Positions 22,574 through 33,932 of a DNA stretch of 64,000 bases are shown in pieces. The stretch comes from Chaunax sp. Z400 (taxonomy: Eukaryota > Chordata > Actinopteri > Lophiiformes > Chaunacidae), in the NCBI GenBank assembly GCA_037577475.1, contig CM075202.1, positions 12,670,501-12,734,500 of the forward strand, in the 5' to 3' direction. The notes beneath the pieces were generated by a model. It was given only the letters and a program-made list of their open reading frames with translations. It was not told the origin of the DNA and did no database searches. Both the position numbers and the translations under genes were made by a program. Every line of letters begins with the position of its first letter. Position 1 is the first letter of the stretch.

Positions 22574-23154
22574 GGGGTGATTTACACAACAACCATTTCA
22601 CTCCAAAAGGAAACCTTTTGTTACGTTTTCGTTTACACCAGAACGGCGTTTTTGGGGACTGGAACTATTGAAAATGAGCTCCAGAGAGGAAACCTTTGAA
22701 AATGCTGCCCTACCTTTTTCCTATTGATGGGCAAACAGCAAATCCACTGAAAACAATGATGACACAGCCTTGGCACATGTCTGTTACGGTTCGTGCCAGC
22801 CTTATTCATGTATACAGACAACAAACTGTCTACTATGGCCAGAACATCAACAAAAATACAATGTCGGACTGTCCGGTTTTGTTTTGCTGCAGACTCTGTT
22901 GAGTTTATTAACACTCTTCCAATATAGATTTGCTGAACCCCCACTGTGATCTTGTTCTTTGGTGTTGATTTTGAAAAGTTACACCACCAACTATACTGCC
23001 TTTGCATAAATACTACAGCGTTTTCAGTCGTTTTTGTGGATCCTTGCGTACAGGAATCGTTTAGAAAACAATGCCGTGTGAATGCAGGAGGTTTTGAAAA
23101 TGCAAAGAAAAAAACCTCAGTTTTCAGCAAAAATGTTGTCGTGTAAATGGGGCC
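22574..23154. mobile_element. Non-autonomous DNA transposon (MITE), about 580 bp
   Basis: The left end GGGGTGATTTACACAACAAC is answered on the right by GTTGTCGTGTAAATGGGGCC (23135-23154), imperfect inverted repeats. The interior carries CCAAAAGGAAACCTTTTGTTACG and GAACGGCGTTTTTGGGGACTGG, typical of a fish MITE family whose ends read ACACGACAACG. A 165-codon minus-strand open frame inside it is fortuitous. Confidence 0.65.
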
Positions 23155-25649
23155 TTCGAAAGGAGGGCCCGTTGAAGTTTTATGTGAAGAGCTGGAGCCT
23201 CATTTGTGAGTCGCTGCCTGAATCCACTCCTGGATGTGTTTGCATCTAAAAATATTTGCTCCGTGTGCCAAAAACTGGACATGAATATCTTAAAACGTTT
23301 TTAATGCAGAAGCTGCTGCTGCTCCGTGTTGAGAGAACTTATTGTTGCTCTCGTGGGAATGAAATAAGTGTTTTTAGTCAAACCTTAATCTCTCCCTCTT
23401 TCATTTGTCAGAGAGGTCTGTGGATGATTTGTGGTTATATCATGAATTTTGACGTTAAGCAACATCTCCGCTCAAATCAGCTGTGTGAGGCCAGCTGGTC
23501 CTCAGACAGAGCTGTAAAAATAGAAGTTTAATGGAACCGGGCACAAAGTGGAACCATAGACTCTTTTTAATGAATGATTCAACATCTGATTTCCTGTTTG
23601 CTTTAAGTTTGACCATTTGTTTGACCACCAATGTTTGAACATTTCGTCACGGTGTGTTGATGTGGTGAAAGGGTCCATTTTAATGACATTGTCTGTCCAG
23701 ACATCTCAGCTGGGAGAGAGTCAGAGGAAGCATGAGTTAATAAAAAGATCGAGTAAATGTTTGTGTTGGGGTTCATCCATCGAGAGGAATGACCGTTTAT
23801 CTCTTTTGTTTAGCAACAGATACACAGTAACAGACAAGAGGGATGATGAAGGGAGACAAAGAGAGTGTATTACAGATAATATAAACAGATGTGCAAACCC
23901 CTTCAATTATTCTTCTGTCTTTTGTCTGGGACCACTGGAATAATACTGCCACGCCCGGAAAAAGAAAAACAGATCAGTATCACGTTATAACCTGAACAGT
24001 TTGTTATTATAAGATGATGTTAGAAGATATATTAACATTTTCATGTTATTACAGCATAACAACCTATGACCTCATTATCATTTTCCTTGTTTTAACAATA
24101 CTACATTGTAGCTGTAACATTGTACACTGCAACATACTCCAACTAGAGGTTTTGCATTGAAAAATGTCATATTAAAGGAAAGGATTGACATTTTTGTGGT
24201 TTGTGGTTTAGTTAGCACTATCCTATGCTCTATACAATATCAAATGCTGCTCTATAAGCAAGCATTACAATTCCAACCCTCACTTTCTGCTCTGGTCTCA
24301 ATTTGTAAGGTAAGTAATAACTACAGCTATGATTATAATGTAATATATATAGTATCTAATAAATATAGTAAACGTAAATGAATAAAAAGTATTTTTTTCC
24401 TCTCTAAATTGTAGAAGAGTAGAAGTGTAAAGTGGCAGGAAAATACAGAAAAAAAAAGAAAATACAAATACCTTACATTTACTCTAATCTACAGTACTTG
24501 ATTGCATCCCCACATCTTTACATTGTTGTATGTAGAGTCCCTGCAGAGCAGCATTATGCTCCTAAGGATATTATGTTCCAGAGAACTTCTCTGTTATTGT
24601 TAAATATTTCACTTCTTTTTCGTAATGGCCTCTATGTGATACTTAGGAACTATACAAACAATCCGCAATAAAGCTCTGCATTGTTCTTCTGCTGATGTGC
24701 CTCATAATTGACGGCTCCATCCATCACTTTATCTTCACTTCATCCTCTTTTCTTTAAACTTTCTTCAAACCTCAACCTTTTTGCTTTCTTTTCATCAATT
24801 TCCGCTGGAACTGCCAATGACACTTTGGTACATTTGGTGAACCAGGAGGTCCAGGGGGTCTTTTTCCTGGGGTAGCTCTGCAGGTCATGCCCTTAGAGGC
24901 TGAGGAAGCTCCATCGCGTTCTGTCCTCAGGCTGTGTGGACAACGTTCTGGGTCACCTCAACCCTTCTTGTGCTGAGCTCTGTCTAGACATCGGTGTTAG
25001 CAGAAATACACTCCAAACGGAGGGTCGGGACTGCCACGGGAGAGAACTTTGTGTATGTGCTGGTTGTGTCTCAGCTTTTCCCCCAACTGCTCCTTTGGGC
25101 CCAGTCAGGGTTTTCTCTGGCCAAAGAAAGCATCCCCTTCCCATGCAAAGATGACTTTTCTACATTCAGCATATGTACTGCTGCCAAAATGCTTGCTTCA
25201 TGAGCTGTAACACTTATTTTTGGTCATCGGGAGGCAGTTATTTTGACTCTTGGCAGAGAAAGAAAGAGGACATCTGCGACAGAATCTTTTTAAGTGTATA
25301 TGCATGCTCAAAGGGGCTTGCATGATGATGGGTTTGTGTGTGAGAAAGCAAGAAAATAACATTGGAATACCCTTTAATCAAATTTAGAGTGATTTAATCA
25401 TTTTCTGACAATGCACTACATGCAGCTTGGCAAAACGAAGCAGTGGTTTGTCATGAAAAGCAGAAATTATTGTGTAATTCTTATTATGAGGCCTATAAAT
25501 CACATACAGTGTTTTGCAAACTTTCTAAGAGTTTTACTCAGACAGATTGCACCATGATGAATTCCAACTTCTTGCTAAATCTATCATCTATTCAGGGAGT
25601 ACTAACAGTAACATCTGGCTCATTGCAGTTTTTCTAAACAGTCCTATCT
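23155..25649. other. Intergenic, nothing recognised
   Basis: AT-rich unique sequence with short open frames only. I see no gene, RNA or clear transposon. Confidence 0.6.
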
Positions 25650-25705
25650 TAAATCCACATTTTGGGAAATGCCCTTATTTGCTGTCTTGCTGATAGTTTA
25701 CTCTT
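25650..25705. repeat. Possible MITE fragment
   Basis: ACATTTTGGGAAATGCCC followed by TTTGCTGTCTTGCTGATAG resembles the end of the AGGAATAGTTTGACATTTTGGGAAAT MITE family, whose fuller copy is at 14481-14855. Only one end is seen. Confidence 0.4.
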
Positions 25706-27391
25706 ACACAGACAGCAAACAAACATATCTCACGTTTTTTTAACTGGGTTTGTGTCAATGTTTGTTTAAGACAATTCAAAACTGAAGAAGGGAGAAGCAC
25801 GCAATGGGAAGGAAGCTGAAACTGTGACGTAACAAGAATGGTTAAATAAGTTGGGTCAAGTCTATGGAGGACTAGTGATAACAGATACAGTTATTGTCCA
25901 GGGATGGCAGATGACTCACTGGTCCCAAATCATTCCTCTCTTCTCAAGCATCTAGGATTTGCTGTCCTTTTCCCTCTCCTTATCCTTCAATTATCTATCT
26001 ATTTCCTGTCCCACCCTGTCCTTTTCTTTCACTCTATTCCTTTAAGTTTTGTTAAGTTTTATTTTTCTTACTCCCCCTGGTTTTTTTCCAGCTTGCTGTA
26101 CTTATGGAGAAGCCAGGTGCAGAGAGAAAGAGAGAGACATTGGTGAGGAGAAAGCACGGAAGAGAAAGAGGAGCTGGTTTATCTTGGCTCCCCACACCTT
26201 CCCGTGTCTTGTAATGGATCTTTACTGGTTCCTGACCAACCTTAATTCTTAGTCATAGTGGGATTTTGCAGCTAAGTAGGACATATCCCCTTCAGCATCA
26301 GTCGAATGAGAACAGTCAGCCTTGGTGTGACCTGCTGAGACTGTGGCTGTGAGATTTCTGATTAACCGACCTTGAGATGCTCTGTTATCTCCAGCTGAAC
26401 AAAACTATGTAAACATAGTGACTTGTTGATGTTCAACAGTGTTTATCTTGTGATATATTATTGTAATGTTTGTTTGGGGAGGAAAAAGTTTGTGAGATGT
26501 AAAAAACAGAAAAATACTGTATCTTGAAATGAAAATGCAATGTTTGGTTTATTCTTCATGTGTATACATGTTGTTGTGTGAGTTTTATACCGACAGAGAC
26601 AGTCTTCAATTAACAATCAACATTAGCCAAGCAACCTTTACCAGACTTATACATTTAGATTATGATGCAAAGGGGTTAATCTTTAAGCCTTTGTTCAGCA
26701 GAAAAACAAAAAGTTCTGGATGACAATCATGCATACATTAGCCTGAAATGCTCCAGACAGTAGAACAGTGAAGTGTAACACAGCTTTCCAGAAACTCTTG
26801 GTTCCATATGAATAAGATCAAATTTCTCAAACATCTGTTCAGGGGCGTTTAGCTGTAGTTCCTCATCAACGCAGGGAATTTCCAAAAGCTTCGTATGGAT
26901 GCCTTCATTGACATCCTTTCAGAGAGACATAAACAAATCACCTAGAGCTCTGAAATGAATGGAAAACATTCATGTTATGAGCAATTAGAGCTCACTGTGT
27001 GTTCTGGCTCTCTGCAGTCTCAGTGGAAGTTTTATATTGCAGACCAAAGGAGGGGCTGCTCTGTAGAAATACGTTTTCTGAGCCAGTGTAGTTCTCTTCT
27101 AACAGAAAACAATGCTATATTCTGGACTTTACTGGGGAGGAGACAGTAAATACAGACACTGTAAATCCTTTACATCAGGCAGCGGGCTGCTGGTCCCAAA
27201 GGGGTCCAAGTTTGAGAGAGTGGAGGCTCCACCCGGTGGTGTTGGTAGCAGAGATCTAGAGTTGCTTTGAGACTGCGGTCAAGGACCTTTTGCTTCCAAG
27301 GAGTCAACCAAGAGCACCGCTCCTCGGTTTTGTCCCCGGGGAGGGATAGTCCCTCCCTTGGTGCAGACGCCTTGGTCCCTCAGTTGTCCCA
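25706..27391. other. Intergenic, nothing recognised
   Basis: Mostly unique sequence. A smaller imperfect hairpin (GGGAGGGA, TAG, TCCCTCCC) lies at 27339-27357 in a GC-rich stretch starting near 27180. Confidence 0.6.
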
Positions 27392-27439
27392 AGGCCTTCT
27401 GTACACACCCCCAGAAATGGGGGTGTGTACAGAAGGCCT
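27392..27439. repeat. Perfect 22-bp hairpin with GAAA loop
   Basis: Bases 27392-27413 (starting AGGCCTTCTG, ending ACCCCCA) are the exact reverse complement of 27418-27439. The four loop bases are GAAA, a GNRA-type tetraloop. The pairing stops cleanly at both outer ends. It lies 56 bases before the tRNA-Ile gene. Confidence 0.95.
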
Positions 27440-27495
27440 AATGCATAATGCCACATAGAGTGTATTTAATCAAGATAGTGAGCATGTGCTGTCAA

Positions 27496-27589
27496 GCTCC
27501 AGTGGCGCAATCGGTTAGCGCGCGGTACTTATAAGACAGTAACCTGCAGAGTGATGCCGAGGTTGTGAGTTCGAGCCTCACCTGGAGCA
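27496..27589 (+). tRNA. tRNA-Ile (anticodon UAU), intron-containing
   Basis: The acceptor stem GCTCCAG pairs with CTGGAGC (27582-27588), and the discriminator base is A. The anticodon arm CGGTA/TGCCG holds the loop CTTATAA with anticodon TAT at 27530-27532. A 20-base intron (27534-27553) sits in the canonical place after position 37. The D arm has GCGC/GCGC pairing. A box B-like GGTTGTGAGTTCGAGCC forms the T arm. Mature length is 74 before CCA. Vertebrate tRNA-Ile(UAU) genes characteristically carry an intron here. It reads AUA codons. Confidence 0.95.
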
Positions 27590-28162
27590 CTAGAGTTTTA
27601 CTACCAGCAGTCAAGCTGGTTTAACAACATGCACAAAACTAGAGGGAACTTGGAGAAGACCTAAGCCAAGCAAATTTGCAAATCCTACTCTGCCTCTGAT
27701 TGTCTTGACACATGGCCCCTCATTGGGAAACATCAACAACAAACAAACAAATCCCACCCATCACATTACCACCTTCAACACTTGTTGGCTGTTCTAATTA
27801 ATTATTTTTTATTGGACATTGAAATTCAGTGGTTGTTTACAGTGCTGTTGACAGTAAAACATTTTGATGCCCAACTCATTAAAAAAAACCCATCTGTCTG
27901 GGTTGTTTGAGGACAGTCTGAAGTTGCAGTGCCGCAAGTTTGGTGTCAATTTAGCAAAAAAAAAATGTGGGAGGAGATTAATTTTTTGACAGCTTTGTTT
28001 GACAGAAACTTTATAATTCCTGACCGGTCAAGGCATCTGAACATTCGGGCTCCATTAGGGCTCCGTTTTGAAGAAGAAGAGGAAAAAGACGAAGATGGGT
28101 TCATTCATTTCCATAGACGTTCAACAGTGTGTTTAATCAAGATAGTGAGTTGATACCATTGA

Positions 28163-28256
28163 GCTCCAGTGGGGCAACTGATCCACATGTGGTACTAATC
28201 AGACAGTAACGTTCAAAGTGATGCAGAGGTTGTGAGTTTGAGGCTCAACTGGAATA
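28163..28256 (+). pseudogene. Decayed tRNA-Ile copy
   Basis: This 94-base segment has the same length as the tRNA at 27496 and aligns along it, including the intron start AGACAGTAAC. The pre-duplication flank TTTAATCAAGATAGTGAG also lies upstream of both. The acceptor 3' arm has decayed to CTGGAAT and the D stem is broken, so it should not fold. The anticodon position now reads AAT. It is a local tandem duplication about 667 bases downstream. Confidence 0.85.
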
Positions 28257-29949
28257 ACACACTTTTAACTCTAGCACGTCTAAACACAAAGATATTTGGT
28301 TTGATCAGATGATCATAGAGCAAAATATTGTTCAATTCAGTTTCACTTTCAATGAAAAGCCACACCAGGCAGAAATGTTTATGAATATATTGGGGAGTGA
28401 TGAGAGAACATCTTGAACCCCCTAATCGGAGCCTACAGGTGAATTCTGGGGTGGTGGTGGGGCTGAAAGTGCAGCAGGAAATGCACGTGGAGCAGCAGCA
28501 GCATTGACAGGAAGAGAAAGAGATGGGAAGTTCTTGCACCAAAAACTGCTAAATTGGGAGGGTGTGTTGATAACGTTTGACGAGAATGAGGCATGTCTTG
28601 TGCATATGTGCCTTGCAGAAATGCAGCTCGAGTTGTCTGCCTGAACTAGCTCTGCAGGCTTTGCTCCATATGTGATAACCTCACTGACACCGCAAGCTTC
28701 GACTAAGACAGTAAAGTAAGACAAGACGTCCTACTGCAGAGACATCCTCAGAACAACCGTCTCAAGAATAACACCTGACATTCGTTAAATTGTTGGCAAT
28801 CTATTGGCTGAAAAAGCTTCATTTAGTACCAGAGCTGATCTATTGAGGGCAGTCAATGACTTCATAACACGTGACAAATTCCCTCCGGTCTATCTAGTGC
28901 AGATTTAAGATCGAAGAGTGCTTAGCCATCTGCAGCTGCATGAAAAAGTGTCGAACAACATCTTGGAAGCCTTAACTATAGTCATTCTCGGAAATGGTTG
29001 TCTAACACTGTTTATGTCTATAGTGGATGGTTCATTGCATTGTCACACGTCTGTTTGGTTCAGTTCCAGATTAAATGTGTGCTTAAAAGTCAAGACCGCA
29101 ACAGCTTACCTACAGTAGATGGCAGATAGATCTGCCAGACAGTTTGCAGTGGTAAGGACAATGGAAAGAAAGATTTGACTGAGATTTAGTTGAGAATCAA
29201 ACCGTTTTTTATACATTTAAAAAAAGTAATTGTACAGCCATCCAATATAACATTCTATCTGTTTTATTGAGGATTTTAAACTGTTCTGATGACACATAAT
29301 TTTTTGCTTATGTCTTGTGTGTTTGTGTTTACTCTAGCCTTCTCTCCTGCCAAAACTCCAGCCAAGACAAGCAAATTTTCTATTAGCCCATGCTGACAAG
29401 AGAGTGAGTATTATTGCTGGAGGTTCTCAAAGTTCTGATACAAAGAAAGGCTTCAAAAATACTCACAGTATATGAGGAATCTGGTGCTATATGCACAAAA
29501 ACCAGGATGCTACTTGTAAATGTTGGTGTCAGCTATCTATAGTAAGATAAAGACTCTAAGTTCATACTGTATGCATCTGTACAGAGTTGGGATATAAAAC
29601 AAAAAGTGACAGTAGTATGAAACTGGTTCTCTGGATCACAAAGCCTGGCTAGAGCAGAGCCTCAAGAGATTTGGGGTCTGGCCTATTTCCTCTGTGTCAA
29701 ACACATGCTGTTATTGACACAAAAAGAGCTGAAAATGATCAGTGGAGTCATATTGTCACCATACCAGCATTTCACTAGTGTTACAATGTAAATGTATGCA
29801 GCATATCTCACAGACATGGAAAACATCATCAGTTGAAAGGCAGCACAAAGGCATAAAGAAATAAATAAAGCAAATAGCAAGGCAGTCCATCTTTAGGAGA
29901 ACAGGGAGCCACTTTCCTACTTCAAAAATACCTTCATGCACAGAGTCAC
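28257..29949. other. Intergenic, unassigned
   Basis: It includes a stretch at 28430-28725 that is open on the minus strand for 100 codons, but I recognise no protein family in it. It might be old transposon sequence. The rest is unique and AT-rich. Confidence 0.4.
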
Positions 29950-30288
29950 ATTCCTTCAGCTTTCACAGTTTAGGGTGGAGGAACCTGACTGGCCTGCTCC
30001 AAGCCTTGATCTAAACCACATACAACACCTTTGGGTTGAACTGGAATGCCAACTTCGAGCCAGGCCTTATCATCCTGCATCGTTGCACTACCTCACTAAC
30101 GCTCTTGTGGCTGAATCGGAGGCAATCCCAGCAGCCAAAATCATCTAAAATCTGGTGGACAGCAGTCTCTGAAGATTGGAGGCTGTTATAGGAGCAGATA
30201 CTGCTCATTATTTTTTGGAATGATTTGTTCATTAATCACATGTGGTTATCATACTCAGGTGATTGTACACATGTGGCCATGTAGTGTC
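29950..30288 (+). mobile_element. Tc1-like transposase 3' remnant
   Basis: On the plus strand the sequence encodes DWPAPSLDLNHIQHLWVELE, then a Tc1-type C-terminus ending NALVAESEAIPAAKI, then stop-interrupted NLVDSSL and RLEAVIGAD. The catalytic block DLNHIQ corresponds to the DLNPIE motif, with the final acidic residue changed to Gln. The GGCCATGTAGTGT end near 30275-30287 fits the inverted-repeat end of fish Tc1 elements. The 5' two thirds are missing, so it is dead. Confidence 0.85.
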
Positions 30289-32540
30289 CCAAAGTATGCG
30301 CTAATGTCTCTCTGCATGCTGAGAGGTGAAAAAGTTGACTAAGCCCTCAAGAATGTAATAAATACTAAGTGCAGTTATGGGTAATTTATTTAATCCGACT
30401 CTGTTTAAATGGGACCTTAATTGACTGCGTATTTCTCTGTGGCTAAAAATGATCAGAGAGGGATTCATGGTCTTGTTGTAATTACAACATCTGACATCTT
30501 GGTCATTAAAATCAGTTAATTATATTAATAGCGTCTGTACTTAAGTTATTGCATGAGTTTGATTTTGAGGAAAAGAAGGAGAAGAAAGAAAAGTTGGTCT
30601 TTCTTTAAATACCAATGTGGGATAAAAAAAACTTTTACCATTGAGTCACTTTTTGGACACATACAGTAGAGGCCAATGTTTACTGATTTATTTATTTATT
30701 TATTTTTTATGCCTGCTATGCAGAAGACAGACTGAGTTTGTTAAACTGCATTTTGACTTTAGCTGCAGTCCTGAATGATACGTGTTGTTTCCACAATTAT
30801 GAGGATTTAGTACCTTGAGAAGTGATGCCTGCTCATGTCCTTTATTGTATATGCGAAGCTTGCATCACTGCAATTCAAGTGCAATTTTGCTGCATGCTTA
30901 TTTCACCTCAGAATCAATCCCCTCTCGATGGTGAAGCTCTCAGAGCATGTTGCCTCTGTTTCAGCAACAACAAAAGAAATATGATAAACACAGAGCTCAT
31001 GGCCAAAAAGTTCAACCAACTTGTGTGGAAACACTCTGGTTCAGATTTAATTCAAATCACATAACTACTGCCACATGTCTCTTTCATATTTATATTAACA
31101 ATGTATGTGAGATAGCGGGAGACTGTTTGGCAAGATATAGACTTCATGCTAAGTAATGACATAACCTTAAATCATCCTCCTATCTATTGTATGTATGTTT
31201 TCATCGTGTCCGTTTACAGTAGATCCATAAATGAGAGTTAGGTTTGTTGCCGAATCCCACAATACTCAAACAGCTGAAGCTACAGCGAGGAATCACTTGG
31301 TTTTTATTTGTAATGTCTCTTCCCTTGTATAACGTCTGTACTGTTTGTTCCCCCTTCTTCTCTCGACCACTTTAGTTCATAATCCATTTATTCCCTCATT
31401 AACAAACATCTGTAAACCGGATATCCCACAATGATGTTACAGATATTTAACTTTAAGTGCCTGATTAGAGACCCTAATTCAAAATATTCTATGAATTTGT
31501 ATTTTAATTTACATTTGAACTTGTTTTATGTTGTGTAAAACAATTTGTCTACTGTTTCTATCCATTTCTATTTTGTGATTGACTTGTTTTTGTTCACTGC
31601 TCCACAACAGTTTTCCCTTTCTGAGCAAATGCATTGACTGATTGAAGTGACTGAAGGGCCAATGACTGTATGGACTGATGTGGATCATGCAAACTGCAGT
31701 TTTAATCTTAATAGGAAAAAAATGAAGGTGAAAGAATAAAATTAGGGAAGAGCGCAAAACACCATGTTCTTTATGATGCTGACACAGATACTTGAACTGC
31801 AGTCAAGTTTTCTATAGGAGTAATATCCAAGATAATGAAGTGAAATAACATGCAGCTGTTGATATAAATCAGGCATTTGATCGTTCTCAAGATTAGGTTC
31901 TATAAAAACACCATAAGCCAGCTGGCAGTACATTTTGGATTGATTTAATTGTTGAACGCTGATAAGAACCAGTTACTCCCATGAATCAATGTGCTGCCCA
32001 TTGCTTTGACTGCTTTGTAGTGTAATTGTTTAATGGCTGAATAATTAATTGAGTGATGCTTAAATTATGGTTGAAAGAACAGCGTTGCATTTAAATCAGA
32101 TTTGGGAACAAATGAAGATATTGGTGCCCCTCAGCAGGTATACTGTATGATGCACTGTTTATTTTTAGTGGAAAACATCTAATCTCGTGTAATGCTTCAC
32201 CATTTCTTACATACCAGACACATGCAAAGGCACTAATGCACACATGCAGACACACTTCTCTGTGAACCAAATCCATCTTTAATTCTTCTCCTTTCTGCTC
32301 CGATCCAGAAAGGCTCTGATTATAAACACACAGCGAGTATTTATGAGGCCATGAATCCAGTCCAATAAGTGCTTTTGCAGAAAAGATTCAAAGAGCTGAA
32401 GAGTTGATCATGAAGTTTAAAGGATCATTGAAAGCTGTTGATGGTTAGTTGGCCAGATCAAAGTTTAGAACAGATTTGAAGAACACCAACACACAGAAAT
32501 GAAAAATAACCCTAACCCACTAGCACGAGAAAATACAAAG
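30289..32540. other. Intergenic, nothing recognised
   Basis: AT-rich unique sequence with a short TTTA tract near 30686-30706. No gene seen. Confidence 0.6.
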
Positions 32541-32573
32541 GATGGATGGATAGATGGATGGATGGATGGATGG
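32541..32573. repeat. (GATG)n microsatellite
   Basis: About eight GATG units with one GATA variant. Confidence 0.9.
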
Positions 32574-33786
32574 TTTGAGTTTCTCATGTATTATCATCAC
32601 ATCTCAGTCACAGAGTTCAGCATTTTGGATTTTCTGACCATTATATACCCATAATCCTAAAACTCTCTTCCATTTTGTCTGCTAAATGTTGCTCAGTTTA
32701 TAGATGGGATATGATATGCGTCAGTAGGTTACATTTGCACGTCAGAGTTAGAAAATAAGCTTAACTCTGAGAGTTTATGAGGAGATTAATGTAAGGCATT
32801 GTTTTTGTGGTGTGAAAATGCACAAAAAGTAATGAGAGACAACATCTCTGTTATAGCTCAAATGTGCATAATTAGTTATTGGCATTTTGTAATCTTGACA
32901 GAAGCCAGGCAGGATTTTCATATGTGCTAATTTTAGAATCATGATAAGTGGAATTATCATTATGATAATTTAGCTAAATAGTGTGTTTGTTCTTTTGCAC
33001 AATAGCGATTGAAGTATGTAATATCGGGCTTCTAAGCATTACAGCATGAGAAACAGATTGAAAAAACAAACACTTTTTAAAAATTATTATTGTGCTGCAG
33101 ACAGAAAACATCCAGATGGTTAGAAGCATATTTGAGGATACCTTAAGAACAGAATTTGTTTCTCAGATGTGACGAGGATTCATCACTTACTGCTGGCAGC
33201 ACATGGTCATGATCAGAAAACTTTTGTCACACATGGTCACACATTTTCCCCCTGTGTTTGTGGTGAGTGCACACAACACAATTAAACACCAGTTAACATA
33301 AACCCCAACATTATTTCTATCCCCTGCAGAAAAAAAAAACACACAGCTTTTCATTTATGTAAAATACATTTATTTAATACTCATCCTGCAACATTTCAGA
33401 CAATCCTCCTCACAGTGTCAAGGTTCCAACCAGAATGTCTGTTTAGTGCATTTCTATACTGCAACAATCATGCACAGGTTCCCTGAGGAGTGGAAAATAC
33501 TATCTCCAACTAGGTTGGGGGTAAATGATAGCATTGATGATATTGTGCTGGTTTGCTTCGAAATGAGTGGTGATGTGATGAATGAGAAGTGTTTAATGAA
33601 GTAATGTAGAGTGAAATTATGTTTGGATAAAATAATGTCCGATAGCTCTGACATTCAGATGAAGCTCTGGTGAAAGTTCAGTCAGGAAGACCGTCCCTTT
33701 GCATCCTTAGGCCATGATTTAACTTCATCATTTAATCAGCCCTACAGAGTCATCAGCCACCACCACCAATGTCCGGACTCCATGGA

Positions 33787-33932
33787 GGATATATTTTGCT
33801 GCTGTTCAGGATTAGATCCCCTTCAATATCAATCTCCACGAAGAGTCAAAACACCAAACTTTCTGATAGACATAATTATCACATATCACCTGTTATCTTT
33901 ACTTCATCCACTTGTCTCTACTGATTGAAATG
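33787..33932 (+). repeat. Dispersed repeat, copy 1
   Basis: This stretch, from GGATATATTTTGCTGCTG to CTGATTGAAATG, aligns in the same orientation with 63555-63706 (shared TGCTGCTG-TCAGGA, CCTTCAAT-TCAAT, TAATTATCAC-TATCA and TGATTGAAATG blocks). I do not recognise the family. Confidence 0.6.

Noticed and set aside
22633..23130. 165-codon minus-strand open frame
   Set aside because: It lies inside a MITE and has no recognisable protein content.
28422..28724. 100-codon minus-strand frame near the tRNA copy
   Set aside because: No recognisable domain; composition fits chance in a slightly GC-rich spacer.
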